DNA from: Chara braunii
Taxonomy: Eukaryota; Streptophyta; Charophyceae; Charales; Characeae
Assembly: GCA_003427395.1 (NCBI GenBank)
Contig: BFEA01000255.1
Span: 735,015 to 777,765 of the forward strand
Length of the DNA stretch: 42,751 nucleotides
Direction: 5' to 3'
Below the pieces are notes generated by a model, which saw only the letters and a program-made list of their open reading frames with translations, did no database searches and was not told the DNA's origin. The position numbers and the translations under genes are program-made. Each line of letters starts with the position of its first letter. Within the stretch, counting starts at the first letter, position 1. Shown here piece by piece: positions 34,609-42,695 of this stretch.

Positions 34609-36832
34609 TACACAAACAGGCGAACAGGCAATTGGCAACAATATAGTCAGATAAGTGACCGGCAGCGATCCAAAATCAAGGTTGCTGCCACCTTAGCAAT
34701 AAAAGATAATGCAGCTTTTGATACCACCACTGCTACAAGTTTGCTAGTGAATGTGCTACAGCACAAGGCGCAAACAGGCAGAAGAGTGGAAGGGCATGGG
34801 TTGGCAAAAATAAAGGATGAGAGTACACCCTGAGTGGAAGGCAACTGAACAACTGGAGAGATGGATAACTGCATAACCGGAAATTTGCATAACAGAATAA
34901 CTGGATAACTTTTTTTTTAATCTTTTTTCTTTTTTTTTTCTTTTTCTTTTTGCAGACAACTGGATAAATGGACAATTAGATAACCGAATAATTGGAGAAC
35001 TGGATAACTGAAATAGTTGGATAACTGGATAACTGGATAACAGGATAACTGGATAACTGGAAAAAAAAAATTGCACAAGTACAAGGATAAAGTTTGATAA
35101 ACAGACAAAGTTCGATAAACAGATGAATGGATAACTGGATAACTGGATAACTAGATAACTGGATAACTGGATAACAGGGTAGTTGGATAATTGGATAACT
35201 GGATAACCGGATAAACGGATAAATGGACAAACAGAAAAATGTATAATTGCCTAATTGCATACCCTGGGAGGATACGTCGCATACTGAGATGGGCAGGTAG
35301 GCAAAAAGGTACGTAGAGTAAGGAAGGTAAGACATTGAGAGAAGAAAATAGGGTAGCTAAATATAGCTGTCCCCCATACGAGGAGAAGATGGACTGTATT
35401 AAAAACAAAAACCAAAACAACAACAACAACAACAACAGGATAACTGGATAATTGGATAATTGGATAATTGCCATATTAATTGGGTGATTGGATAGCTGGA
35501 TAACTAGATGAAGGGATAAATGGAAACCTGGACTTGATAATTTGGGCAACTGAATAACTGGCAAGCAAGCAGGACGAGACGAAGCAGCCATGTAGGCAGC
35601 AGCTCATTTGAAGCACAAAGTTTGCGTTGCTGACAGTGCCAAGTGAATTCTCTGCTCGCTCACCTGAAAACTTTGCCGTAGAAGCCGGTCTCCAAAAGAA
35701 CTGTGAATGGGATGATAGCGAGCTTCGTCATCTTCGTAATCATCCATGCCGCCAGGGTTTTCGATGGCAACAACAAAAAACAAGCAGCAGCCAACGAAGC
35801 ACTTTTGTGCTCTGTGAGGAATTCGACTGCCTGTCCTCTACCTATCAGTCAAGACAAAAACGCATCAAACGATTCAAAACAGCAAAACACATCTGGATGC
35901 GAACAGACCGCAAAATCCAAATGCCAAACCCTAAACCCTAAACAGCAAAACAGCCAACGAAGCATGTTTGTGCTCTGTGAGGGATTCGATACACACAAGC
36001 ATGACCATACCCCGACAAAAGACTGAGTGTCCAACAAAATTGCCTCGTAACGACTCCCAAGTGTCCAACAAAATTGCCTGTCACAGCCCCCCATTTCTTG
36101 TTGCCCTTTCCACCAACAGTATGCCTGGCAGCCCTGAGTCAAATTGGACTACCTGACTCAAATTATTGTGAACTTCGCGAGCGGTAAGGTCCAAATCGGA
36201 GCAGCATCTACATAGACTCATGCATTATTTGTACTTGTATACACATCTACATAGACATATATCGTCAAACAGAGTTGCACGGTTATCCGTAGGCAGAGAC
36301 GGAGAAGAGGACAACAAACGAGGGGATGCGACAAACTGTTTCGTCGGAGTTTCACCGACTCACCAGGAGTGAGAGAGTCTACGTATCTATATGGATATAT
36401 TAATTATAATATATAGGTTCAGCCTCCTGATGAGTCGTTGGAACTCCGACGAAACAGTTTGTCACAGCCCCCTCGTTTGTTGTCCTCTCTCCTTCTCTGC
36501 CGACGGTTTACCGGACAGTTCTGTTTGATGATATATATTGTTACATAAAACAAAAGGTGCGCTCTTTTAGTTCATAGATATGTGACAATATAATACCCAA
36601 TATAGAGCTACATGAGTCAGAAAAGCGAGACTGTTCTGTACACTTACCTGATAAAAGCCCACGGAGTTAAACCCAAGACTCAAATTGAGAAAACCAATTG
36701 AAACTCCATTTAGCACACCGAAGGAGATGACACGAAACTTGTCGATTGGCTTATGCTCAAATAACCGCAAACTCTTTGCCAAGGACAGCGACAGAAACGT
36801 CACCACCAAATGCCAGCTTGTCAGAGTGGTTG
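28779..36832 (-). CDS. UDP-xylose transporter-like nucleotide-sugar transporter (UXT type), 5' partial
   Basis: Multi-pass NST/TPT-family membrane protein (drug/metabolite transporter superfamily). Characterised plant UXT members import UDP-xylose into the Golgi/ER in exchange for UMP for wall polysaccharide synthesis; substrate here is inferred. Exons, 5' to 3': 36832-36648, 35731-35664, 34522-34390, 32752-32591, 31183-31101, 29070-28779 (stop). All five introns are GT-AG with phases 0, 2, 0, 0, 2, and the joined reading frame is continuous (about 307 residues). Signatures in order: TTLTSWHLVVTF, FEHKPID, GVSIGFLNLSLGFNSVGFYQ, MTKLAIIPFTVLLE, GVGIATVTDFELNF, STIQKTYQITSTQLLYQS, SGPFVDEVLSG, NFSTFMVIGKTSPVTYQVLG, HMKTCLVL, GILIAVVGMITYSY. 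The hydrophilic tail ends ESSPLLLSMMNHAEEEE, like the UXT tail. About 35 N-terminal residues (first TM) are missing, presumably upstream or beyond the window. Other NST/TPT subgroups are possible, but TLTSWH, STQLLYQ and TSPVT favour UXT. Confidence 0.93.
29593..29742 (-). mobile_element. tRNA-derived SINE (intron copy 1)
   Basis: On the minus strand it has a perfect A box TAGCTGAGTTGG, a spacer with TTGAAATGCAGACCC, a perfect B-box core GTTCAAACC, then a body ending AATGATGATATCTCA, GGCCGTTGCCCTTTT and an A-rich tail. It lies in the last intron of the transporter gene, in the same orientation as the gene. Confidence 0.85.
30504..30621. repeat. poly(C)-N-(CT)n tract
   Basis: About 28 C's, an N at 30535 and about 42 CT units inside the last intron of the transporter gene. 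Length unreliable. Confidence 0.95.
30802..30856 (+). ncRNA. Hammerhead ribozyme-like motif, type III layout, core-mutated
   Basis: Stem III 5' strand AGACTG (30802-30807) is followed by T-C, with the predicted cleavage after 30809 (GUC triplet). Stem I is 30810-30822 (GGGG-TTCAA-CGCC, three pairs and one mismatch). Then come CTGATAA (30823-30829), stem II GTCGG/CCGAC around TGAAAGT (30830-30846), GAAA (30847-30850) and stem III 3' strand CAGTCT (30851-30856), fully complementary to the 5' strand. The canonical core is CUGANGA; here G8 is A, which is expected to abolish or cripple cleavage. Such motifs occur in retrozymes and Penelope-like elements. It is intronic, antisense to the gene. Confidence 0.6.
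31570..31649. repeat. (CT)n(CA)n microsatellite
   Basis: Dinucleotide tract in the transporter intron, ending exactly at the Nextera junction adapter; its true length and right flank are uncertain. Confidence 0.95.
31650..31687. other. Nextera mate-pair junction adapter (artefact)
   Basis: The same 38-bp palindrome as at 28376-28413. It lies inside the 32590-31184 intron, so the sequence on its two sides may not be adjacent in the genome. Confidence 0.98.
31845..32008 (-). mobile_element. tRNA-derived SINE (intron copy 2)
   Basis: Same family as 29593-29742. It carries TATCTCAGTTGG (A box), TTGAAATAAAGACCCAAG, B-box core GTTCGAATCC, and the shared 3' body AATGATGATACCGCA, GGCCGTTGCCCTTTT and an A-rich tail. 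It is intronic and sense to the gene. Confidence 0.85.
32751..33333. repeat. ~210-bp tandem repeat carrying copies of a splice acceptor
   Basis: Three diverged copies start near 32751, 32960 and 33171. Shared words are GTCTGCAAACAGCAACA, CCAGGAAAG-GAT-TGCG, CCATCRCTTAGACT, TGTGYGACAG, GCACAAAA-C-TGGGAC and AAATTTTAATTGG. The first copy begins in the last bases of the transporter exon and includes its 3' splice site. The third repeats the same acceptor (on the minus strand TGCTGTTTGCAG at 33190-33173). Confidence 0.82.
33615..33830. repeat. ~110-bp tandem duplication in the intron
   Basis: Two copies (33615-33717, 33727-33830) share GCATTCTCTT-TGAATCT, TGGTCACATGCATCCAG-AAAGTCC, CCAACAA and GTTGCCCA. 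Related words occur just upstream (33440-33500). No coding. Confidence 0.75.
34536..34606. repeat. (CA)n next to a splice acceptor
   Basis: About 35 CA units. On the minus (sense) strand this is (TG)n ending 13 nt before the acceptor at 34523. Confidence 0.95.
34840..35560. repeat. GGATAACT minisatellite with interruptions
   Basis: An 8-bp unit, GGATAACT, and one-base variants recur in blocks (34863-34910, 34958-35060, 35125-35225, 35438-35560) separated by poly-T, a run of AACAAC and unique sequence. It lies in the transporter intron 35663-34523. Confidence 0.9.
35785..35995. repeat. Direct repeat and two telomere-like words in intron
   Basis: CAGCCAACGAAGCA-TTTGTGCTCTGTGAGG-ATTCGA occurs at about 35789 and 35949. 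Between them CCCTAAACCCTAAA (35929-35942) is two units of the plant-type telomere repeat, too short to be an interstitial telomere. Confidence 0.7.
36254..36541. repeat. Inverted-repeat element with hammerhead-like cores in both arms
   Basis: Arms of about 115 bp (36254-36370 and 36424-36541) around an AT-rich spacer. The right arm, plus strand, has CTGATGA (36427-36433), stem II GTCG/CGAC, GAAA (36451-36454), then CAGTTTGTC. The left arm, minus strand, has CTGGTGA (36366-36360), stem II CCGAC/GTCGG (36359-36343), GAAA (36342-36339), then CAGTTTGT. These are the catalytic strand of a hammerhead. The upstream stem III strand and cleavage site seen at 30802-30809 are absent on the same strand, so each is a half-motif. 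It lies in the transporter intron 36647-35732. Confidence 0.65.
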
Positions 36833-36849
36833 CTGCATGCCACACAAAG

Positions 36850-36890
36850 CAACACAGCACAGCACAGCACAGCACAGCACAGCACAGCGC
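36850..36890. repeat. (CACAG)n pentanucleotide repeat next to an exon
   Basis: About eight CACAG units. On the sense (minus) strand this is CTGTG repeated, ending about 18 nt before the splice acceptor at 36833, so its length could affect recognition of that exon. Confidence 0.9.
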
Positions 36891-37039
36891 AGGAGAGTGC
36901 ATCCATCAGTAATGATTTGCTGTGTTCTGGCACGGATACGCGATCCTGCGAAACATCCAGAAGGGTGTTGTTGTGATCGAGGAAGTCGTTGCTGAGGTCC
37001 AACATATTGCCAAAAAATTCAGTTTGAAATTCCAATTCA

Positions 37040-37890
37040 CGTTCCAGTTCCAGTTCTGGTTCCAGTTCCGGTATATCATGAAGAACTGAGTTTTAATTCC
37101 AGTTCTGGTTTCAGTTCCCGCTCTGGTTTCAGTTCCAGTTCTGGTTTGAGTTCCAGCTCTGGTTGCAGTTCCAGCGTATTGTGAAGAACTCAGTTTTTAT
37201 TCCAGTTTCTGGTCTCAATTCCAGTTTCTGGTCTCAGTTCTAGTTCCGGTTCCACTTGCAGCATATTGTGAGGAGTTTCCTTCACACAGAGGAAGGAAGG
37301 ATTTGAAAAAAGAAAAAAAAAAGTTTCAAAAACATTTTCAAAAACGGCAATAAGATGAGAAGAGAGAGAAAAGAAGAAGAAAGCTCCATTCTAGTTTGGT
37401 AACGAATTTCTGGTCTGGTTCCGATTCCAGTTCTGGTTCCGATTTCAGTTCTGGTTCCAGTTCCAGTTCTGGTTTGTGGTGGTTCCAGTGCCAGTGCCAG
37501 TTCCAGTTCCAGTTCCAGTGGCGACTTCAGTGCCAGTGTGAACAGGATTCTAGATCGAGTTTGGATCCCATTTCAGTTCCCATTTCAGCTTGGGTTCCAG
37601 CTCCAGATCTGGCTCTGGTTCTGGTTCTGGTTCTGGTCGTGGTTCTGGTTTGTGGTGGTTCCAGTTCCAGTTCCAGTTCCAGTTCCAGTTCCAGTTCCAG
37701 TTCCAGTTCCAGTGGCGACTTCAGTGCCAGTGTGAACAGAATTCCAGATCGAGTTTGGATTCCATTTCAGTTCCCATTCCAGCTTGGGTTCCAGCTCCAG
37801 ATCTGGTTCTGGTTGTGGTTCTGGTTGTGGTTCTGGTCGTGGTTCGAGTCGTGGTTCGGGTCGTGGTTCTGGTCGTGGTTCATTGATCCC
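37040..37890. repeat. CCAGTT/CTGGTT hexamer minisatellite with higher-order duplication
   Basis: Degenerate TTCCAGTTCTGG-type units fill 37040-37265 and 37390-37890. Within the second block a longer segment recurs at about 37474-37620 and 37648-37810: TTTGTGGTGGTTCCAG, the hexamer run, then GGCGACTTCAGTGCCAGTGT and ATCGAGTTTGGAT. It translates into Ser-, Gln- or Val-rich open frames on both strands, which I treat as repeat artefacts. Confidence 0.9.
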
Positions 37891-37917
37891 ACCAATCCCA
37901 TGGTCTTGGATGTCTGA

Positions 37918-38230
37918 ACTTGACATCTGCAGAAGTTGCCAGTCTGAGTACTTCCTTGATCCTTGCCCTTACCGGCCGCCCGCAAAGACATTTTCCTGGC
38001 TGGAATACCTTGCAGTTTTTTGCCGAGATTGCCCAGCTGATTTCCCTTCTGACCACCTCCCTGGCATATTTGACATGCACCGGATCCAATTCGCTCCTCT
38101 CTCCCAGGACCATAGGCCCCAGCAGTACTCCCGCAGGTGTCAAGAAACTCGCCTGTGAGTGGCGTTGCAGCGCTCTATCTCTTGATCCCACCACTCCCAG
38201 ACCGTGAGCGTCATCTCGCACTGCAAACAG
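37918..38230 (+). pseudogene. Possible Ty3/gypsy polymerase fragment
   Basis: The plus frame reads EVASLSTSLILALTGRPQ, then HFPGWNTLQFFAEIAQLI-LLTTSLAYLT and VKKLACEW-CSALSLDPT. The order resembles the Ty3/gypsy region between RT and RNase H (FLGL-YYR-FI--IA--L--LT, LK--L---PVL--PD). Key aromatic residues are missing and the frame ends at 38205. Chance or another retroelement cannot be excluded. Confidence 0.3.
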
Positions 38231-38456
38231 AGATGGCGAATGTTCTCAATGCCGTTATTACACGCGCAACATTAAGAGTCCCGACATCGGGATTTTGTCA
38301 CCAGCCGCTCAGCTGTTTGTACTGCCAGGTGTACAATAAGCCGTACTAGTCCCAGAGCTTGCTTTTCATCAGGGAGCATACTGTCGAGTCTCCCAAAGTT
38401 GCTCTGCTATCCGTACGGCTAAGCGTGTGTACTGCTAAGCATGTGAAAGTGTGTAC

Positions 38457-38607
38457 TTAAACCACAAAGTAGATGGCCCCATGCAACTGGAGAACCTGTT
38501 TTGAGCCTCTCCGGAAAATTAGGAGGCCGAGCGCCATAGATAAAATGAATCAGCGGTGGGCGGCCAAGGGGCCCGCAGCCGATAGCTGGCATGTACTGGT
38601 GCTTTAA
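38457..38607. mobile_element. TTAA MITE copy A
   Basis: The left end TTAAACCACAAAGTA is diverged. The right end CGATAGCTGGCATGTACTGG then TGCTTTAA matches the family ends, including the subterminal CCAGCTATCG word of the 7179-7387 copy. Its right TTAA (38604-38607) is also the left TTAA of copy B. Confidence 0.65.
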
Positions 38608-38810
38608 ACCACCAGTACATCCTGGCCTCTTGTGTACGGGCGGATTCTCACTGTGCGCTAAGCTTTGTCGGAACGCCAGCACGACGTTTTTGTTCTTCTG
38701 CTGGCTGGCGGAGCCAGCCATTTTGATCCGGTTGCCCCAAGCCTCCGCAGTCTTAGGAGAGGCTCAATTGTTATTCTCAAGTTGGCTGTCGCCATGTACT
38801 GGTAGTTTAA
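38604..38810. mobile_element. TTAA MITE copy B
   Basis: The ends are TTAAACCACCAGTACAT and ATGTACTGGTAGTTTAA, 207 bp, sharing TTAA sites with copies A and C. The interior contains a GGCTCC-rich unique part and no ORF of interest. Confidence 0.85.
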
Positions 38811-38932
38811 ACCACCAGTACCTCCTGCATTTTCCGTAACCCCCCGGCCTCAAATGAATTTGGACCGGAGGGGCAGGCTGATTCGGCTTCCACGTTAACG
38901 GCCGCCCCAACCGGTAGGTACTGGTGGTTTAA
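38807..38932. mobile_element. TTAA MITE copy C
   Basis: The ends are TTAAACCACCAGTACCTCC and GGTAGGTACTGGTGGTTTAA, 126 bp. Its internal CACGTTAACGGCC is shared with the copy at 20116-20251. Immediately to the right the LINE RT relic begins with SSYRPITL. Confidence 0.88.
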
Positions 38933-40010
38933 GTAGTTATAGGCCAATAACGCTGTGAAATGTCGAGTGTTGTTTTCTAAAGGTTTTGGCTAAGCTGCTG
39001 GCAATTCGTTTGGGTCCAGTGCTACCAGGCTCAGTGGGTGAAGAGGGCAGGGGGCTTTCGACCAGGACAGATGAATATTTGACAATATTGAATACTGTAA
39101 CAGACATCCGGGCTCTAGAGATAGTGAAGACAGAGAACCTGGACATTTTTTGGCTGCTCTGCTACCGTACTTAGAAAAAGCCTATGACCAGGTGAGGTGG
39201 TCATTTGTAATGTCCACCTTGAGCGTCACAGGCACTGCAGGTAACATCCTCAGCTGCGAGAAAGCGATATATGCTCTTCTCTATTGCAGCAGTGCTACCG
39301 TCTTTCCCCCAAACACAACGCACCCTCATTTTGGCAGTACCTGACCGGAAACACGGCTTGTATACATCCAATACCAGGGTGTGTTACGTCCGTGGGAAAA
39401 GGTCGATCAGGAACTCAACCTCAGGCAATCGCTTCGTCAGGGCTGTCGTCTGGCACCGCTCCTGTTTGTACTACTCTGGCTCAAAGTACCCCATCTTGCA
39501 ACATCCGAGCTCCATCCGCACGTCCGCGGTCTTCCGGGGCAAGGTCCCACTGGCACAGATTAGGAGATTCCAGCCGTCGATCTCGGCTATCCACGGTCTC
39601 TCTCTCTTTATTCGTGCAAGTGGGACCTAGCCCCCGGTAGGAAGTGGCTAAGGAAGGTTGGGCAAAAGCACTTGCCGAAGACCAGTTCACCGACAATCAA
39701 GGAACGCTAGCTCACGCAATCGCTTGTGAGCTAGCACTTCGTCCGGGCTGTGTCACCTGGCACCGCTCCTGTTTGCACTCTGGCTCGAAGTGCCCCATCT
39801 TGCAACATTCGAGCTCCATCCGCACATCCAAGGTCTTCCAGCAGGAAGCGGCAAAAGCACTTGCTGATGAGCTGTTCACTGCCCCTGCGGAATGCAAGCT
39901 CACGCGATCGCTTCGCCAGGGCTGCATCCTGGTGCCGCTCCTGTTTGTACTCCAGCTGGAAGTACCCGCCTGCAACATTTGAGCTCATCATCGGATCCCA
40001 GGTCTCCAGA
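38933..40010 (+). pseudogene. LINE (L1-like) reverse transcriptase relic with a triplicated block
   Basis: RT landmarks in order are SSYRPITL (38933), KVLAKLLAIRLGPVLPGSVG (38980-39040), LEKAYDQVRWSFVMSTLSV (39168-39230, matching the LEKAYD-V-W motif with the first catalytic Asp), AIYALLYCSSATV (39260-39300), and the SLRQGC-LAPLLFVL motif (about 39428-39475). The latter block recurs at about 39719-39838 and 39893-39990, each followed by CNIRAPS-like text. The second catalytic motif (Y/F-ADD) is not seen. Stops (TGA after YRPITL, TAG before LEKAYD's frame) and frame shifts show it is dead. Confidence 0.82.
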
Positions 40011-40212
40011 AGGAAGTGGGGCTACGAATGTAGGAAAAAGGTAGGTGCTTGCCGACGAGATGTTCGGCATCTCAAAGCAGAGCACCAGCAATCCTCACCG
40101 GAGCCCCTCCTGGAGTGCTCAACTCAATAAGCTGAACAGTGAATGCTCAGAAGCCTCAGCCGCAGCTGCAGCGAACTGGAATAAGTTCACATTTTTCCTT
40201 CTGTCAGCACAC

Positions 40213-40262
40213 ACAATTACGAACTGTTGAAATGCAGACCTGAGTTCGAATCCAGATCATGA
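40213..40262 (+). mobile_element. SINE fragment
   Basis: GAACTGTTGAAATGCAGACC followed by GAGTTCGAATCCAGAT matches the middle and B box of the SINE at 31845-32008 almost base for base. Head and tail are missing. Confidence 0.7.
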
Positions 40263-42020
40263 ACGAATGAATGAAATAAAAGGATTGGGGGTACACATTG
40301 CGGAATGAAGCAGGTGCAAGTTGGAGAGGCAGAGCGGTTCTTGGCCCGTTCAAGTAGAGCACTAGAAGTAGAGGACTAGAAGTAGAGCACTGGACACAAG
40401 AAGGAATCATCTTGACCAGAATTTAAGACACAATCAACAAGCTGGTGGGGACCACCGAAACACCGGTCGTCGATAGGCAGGGCCTTGGCGATTACAGCCT
40501 CAGCACTTGCTGTACTGTGGTTCATTTGGGAGGGGGGGGGTCAAATGCTTCACTGAAAGCACTGCTGAAGGATAGCAAAGCAGCTGCGCGCAAGTTCTTA
40601 TATATATGGAATTAAATTCAATAATAAACTATCAGCCAAGGAGGGACACGGCTTCATCAATACAGCAGTGCAGGTGCCGCCCTGCAACAACAACATCTTT
40701 ATGTCGTGTCAAGGGAGGAGGGTGGTTATGCGTTATGCTATCTATCATTGGTCCAAAAGCTCTGAATACAGCGCTACTTGCAAAACAACTGGTGATAGTT
40801 TCTCAAGGAGAAGAAGAAGAAGAAGAAGAAGAAGAAGACACAGAGCCGCCTTTTTTTTTTTTTTTTTTTGCTGCTAGCAAAACATGCAATGTCGGCAGAA
40901 TGGCAGCTAGCTCGACCCCACTTTCAGATCCCTGCCAGCCACAATAGAATAAAGTACCCTTTTTTCTTTTTTAGTGAGAGGTGTTGAGAGCTTGGAAGAG
41001 GGTCAATCCCACTTTCAGATCGCCGCCAGCCACAATAAACGCGGAAGGGCAGAACCATATGGTACCACTTGCAGAGGCCTACAGCAGAAGGGCCTTAGCC
41101 CATTGATTTGGCAGAGGCATATAGCAGGGGGGCCTGAGCCCATGACTGAAGCTTGAATTTGGCACCATATACCATAGCTAAAGAATGGTACTGCTGTGGG
41201 TGATCTGTGTGGGACAAAGTTAAGAACCCATGGGACTTCATCACAAGTCCCATTCAAGATGAATTGGGACAATATACCATATTCCAGTCCGAAAGAACTA
41301 AACCCTTGAGAGGGGAGCTATCCCTGACACTTGGAAATCCATACTCAATCCGTCAATGAAAACCCCTTCCCCCCCTCCGGGAAATTAGTATCCTACCCCC
41401 CAAGATCTCCTTTACCCCCAATATTCCTAAAAACGAAGGTTTTATAGTCTATTAGAATGGCTGCCTAATGAGAATGTGAGATTTGCCATGAAGGCCTTTG
41501 ACTGTAATACAGATATAATCGATCATGCATATTTTTTGGTTGGTGGTCCCATTTGGTACAATTCAGAGGCTGGGACTGTGACGTGCCTGTCTGTTGTGCG
41601 TCTGCTCAGAGGAATGAAGGGAGGAGTAAAATCAACGTGGTAGCAGGAGGAAAGAATCTCATCCAGTTGAGAATAATTCAGGCAAATTTTCTCTTAAGCC
41701 ACCAGCACACCCATACATCTGAGAATAATTCAATCAAATCTGAACGGCAACGTCGTAAACCAAAGAAGAAGAAGGTTCAACTCAACCGTCTTCACCTTTA
41801 TAAAACGCTCGGTCCTCTTAACTGAATGTGGAGGGCCTTGCAGTCTAGATAAAGCTGTAACGACAGGGATTTGTCCTCGTCTCGTGAAGACGATAAGCAG
41901 CCTTCCAGTTCAACCGAAAAAAAAAAAAGAAAAAAAAAGAAGGGACCCAACAAGGAACGCCAACAAGAATTCCTCACTCTAGGCAACGAAATATAGACAG
42001 ATTCTGTCTCTGCGAGGAAG
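40263..42020. other. Intergenic simple-sequence region
   Basis: (GAA)n at about 40809-40838 is followed by poly-T (40852-40869). CCCACTTTCAGATC-C-GCCAGCCACAATA occurs at 40917 and 41010. A roughly 40-bp tandem pair (GCAGAGGC-TA-AGCAG..GGGCC) lies at 41070-41148. Apart from the weak exon candidate at 41465-41501, nothing coding is recognised. Confidence 0.6.
41465..41501 (-). CDS. Tentative upstream exon of the transporter
   Basis: 37 bp encoding SKAFMANLTFSL plus one base. It resembles the N-K-A-L-M-T-N-L-G-F-P-F stretch that precedes ATTLTSW in plant UXT proteins. It ends in phase 1 and would join exactly to the phase-1 start (CA ACC) at 36832 to give LATTLTSW, and an AG lies just before it (TATTACAG). 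Against it: the donor would be GC (AG|GCAGCC) rather than GT, the exon is tiny and the intron would be 4.6 kb. The resemblance could be chance. Confidence 0.25.
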
Positions 42021-42197
42021 TAGGAGAGAGAGAGAGTAGGCGAGAGCAGGAGACAGACTAGGAGAGAGAGAGAGAGAGTAGGAGAGAGCAAGAGAGTAGG
42101 AGAGAGTAGGAGAGAGAGAGTAGGAGAGAGAGAGTAGGAGAGAGTAGGAGAGAGAGAGTAGGAGAGAGAGAGTAGGAGAGAGAGAGAGTAGGAGATA
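42021..42197. repeat. GTAGGAGAGAGAGA minisatellite
   Basis: About a dozen units of AGTAGGAGAGAGAG with variable GA length. The minus-strand frame of Ser/Leu/Tyr is a translation artefact. Confidence 0.92.
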
Positions 42198-42576
42198 AGT
42201 AGCAGGGAGACAGACACCTGTTCCTCAACATTAGTGCAAAGATTCTAATCATTCAATTGTTAAATCAATCTTTTCTTCTTATCAAGCAAAAAAAAAAAAG
42301 AATTAAACAATTTACCATGGTCAATGTGGCATTACACAAGGTCAATAACGAAAGGGAGAAGAAGATTACTGTGGTTAAAAGGCGACCTGATGTCCGAATC
42401 ATCCCTTCACTATTGCCTTAAAAAAAAAAAAAAAAAAAAAAGGAGGGGAAAGGACTGTCTTCTGAAAATGGAACAAAAAAAACACATGTACCAATTGTGC
42501 CTCTACTATACCTTGAACCCAAAAAATAATAATAATAATAAAAGAGGGCACCCTGAAGGGAGAGGAAAAAAAAAAA

Positions 42577-42695
42577 AACAGGATTGTTTTCTCCAAAAAA
42601 ATAAAAAAAACAAAGGTCACGTACCCAGAGTTCATGTGGCTAAATGGTACTCGACCTTTTTTTTTTTTGGGGGGGGGGGAGAAAACAATCCTGTT
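42577..42695. repeat. Inverted repeat at the window end
   Basis: AACAGGATTGTTTTCTCC (42577-42594) and its perfect inverse GGAGAAAACAATCCTGTT (42678-42695) enclose a loop with poly-A, poly-T and poly-G runs. 42421-42440 is a poly-A tract. No gene. Confidence 0.85.

Noticed and set aside
35929-35942. Interstitial telomere (CCCTAAACCCTAAA)
   Set aside because: Only two units; expected by chance in 40 kb of repeat-rich sequence.
37396-37917. Ser/Gln-rich protein or antifreeze-like repeat protein
   Set aside because: All six frames are open because the hexamer unit lacks stops; composition follows the minisatellite.
41798-42252. Ser/Leu/Tyr-rich minus-strand membrane-like proteins
   Set aside because: They are translations of the GTAGGAGAGAGA minisatellite.
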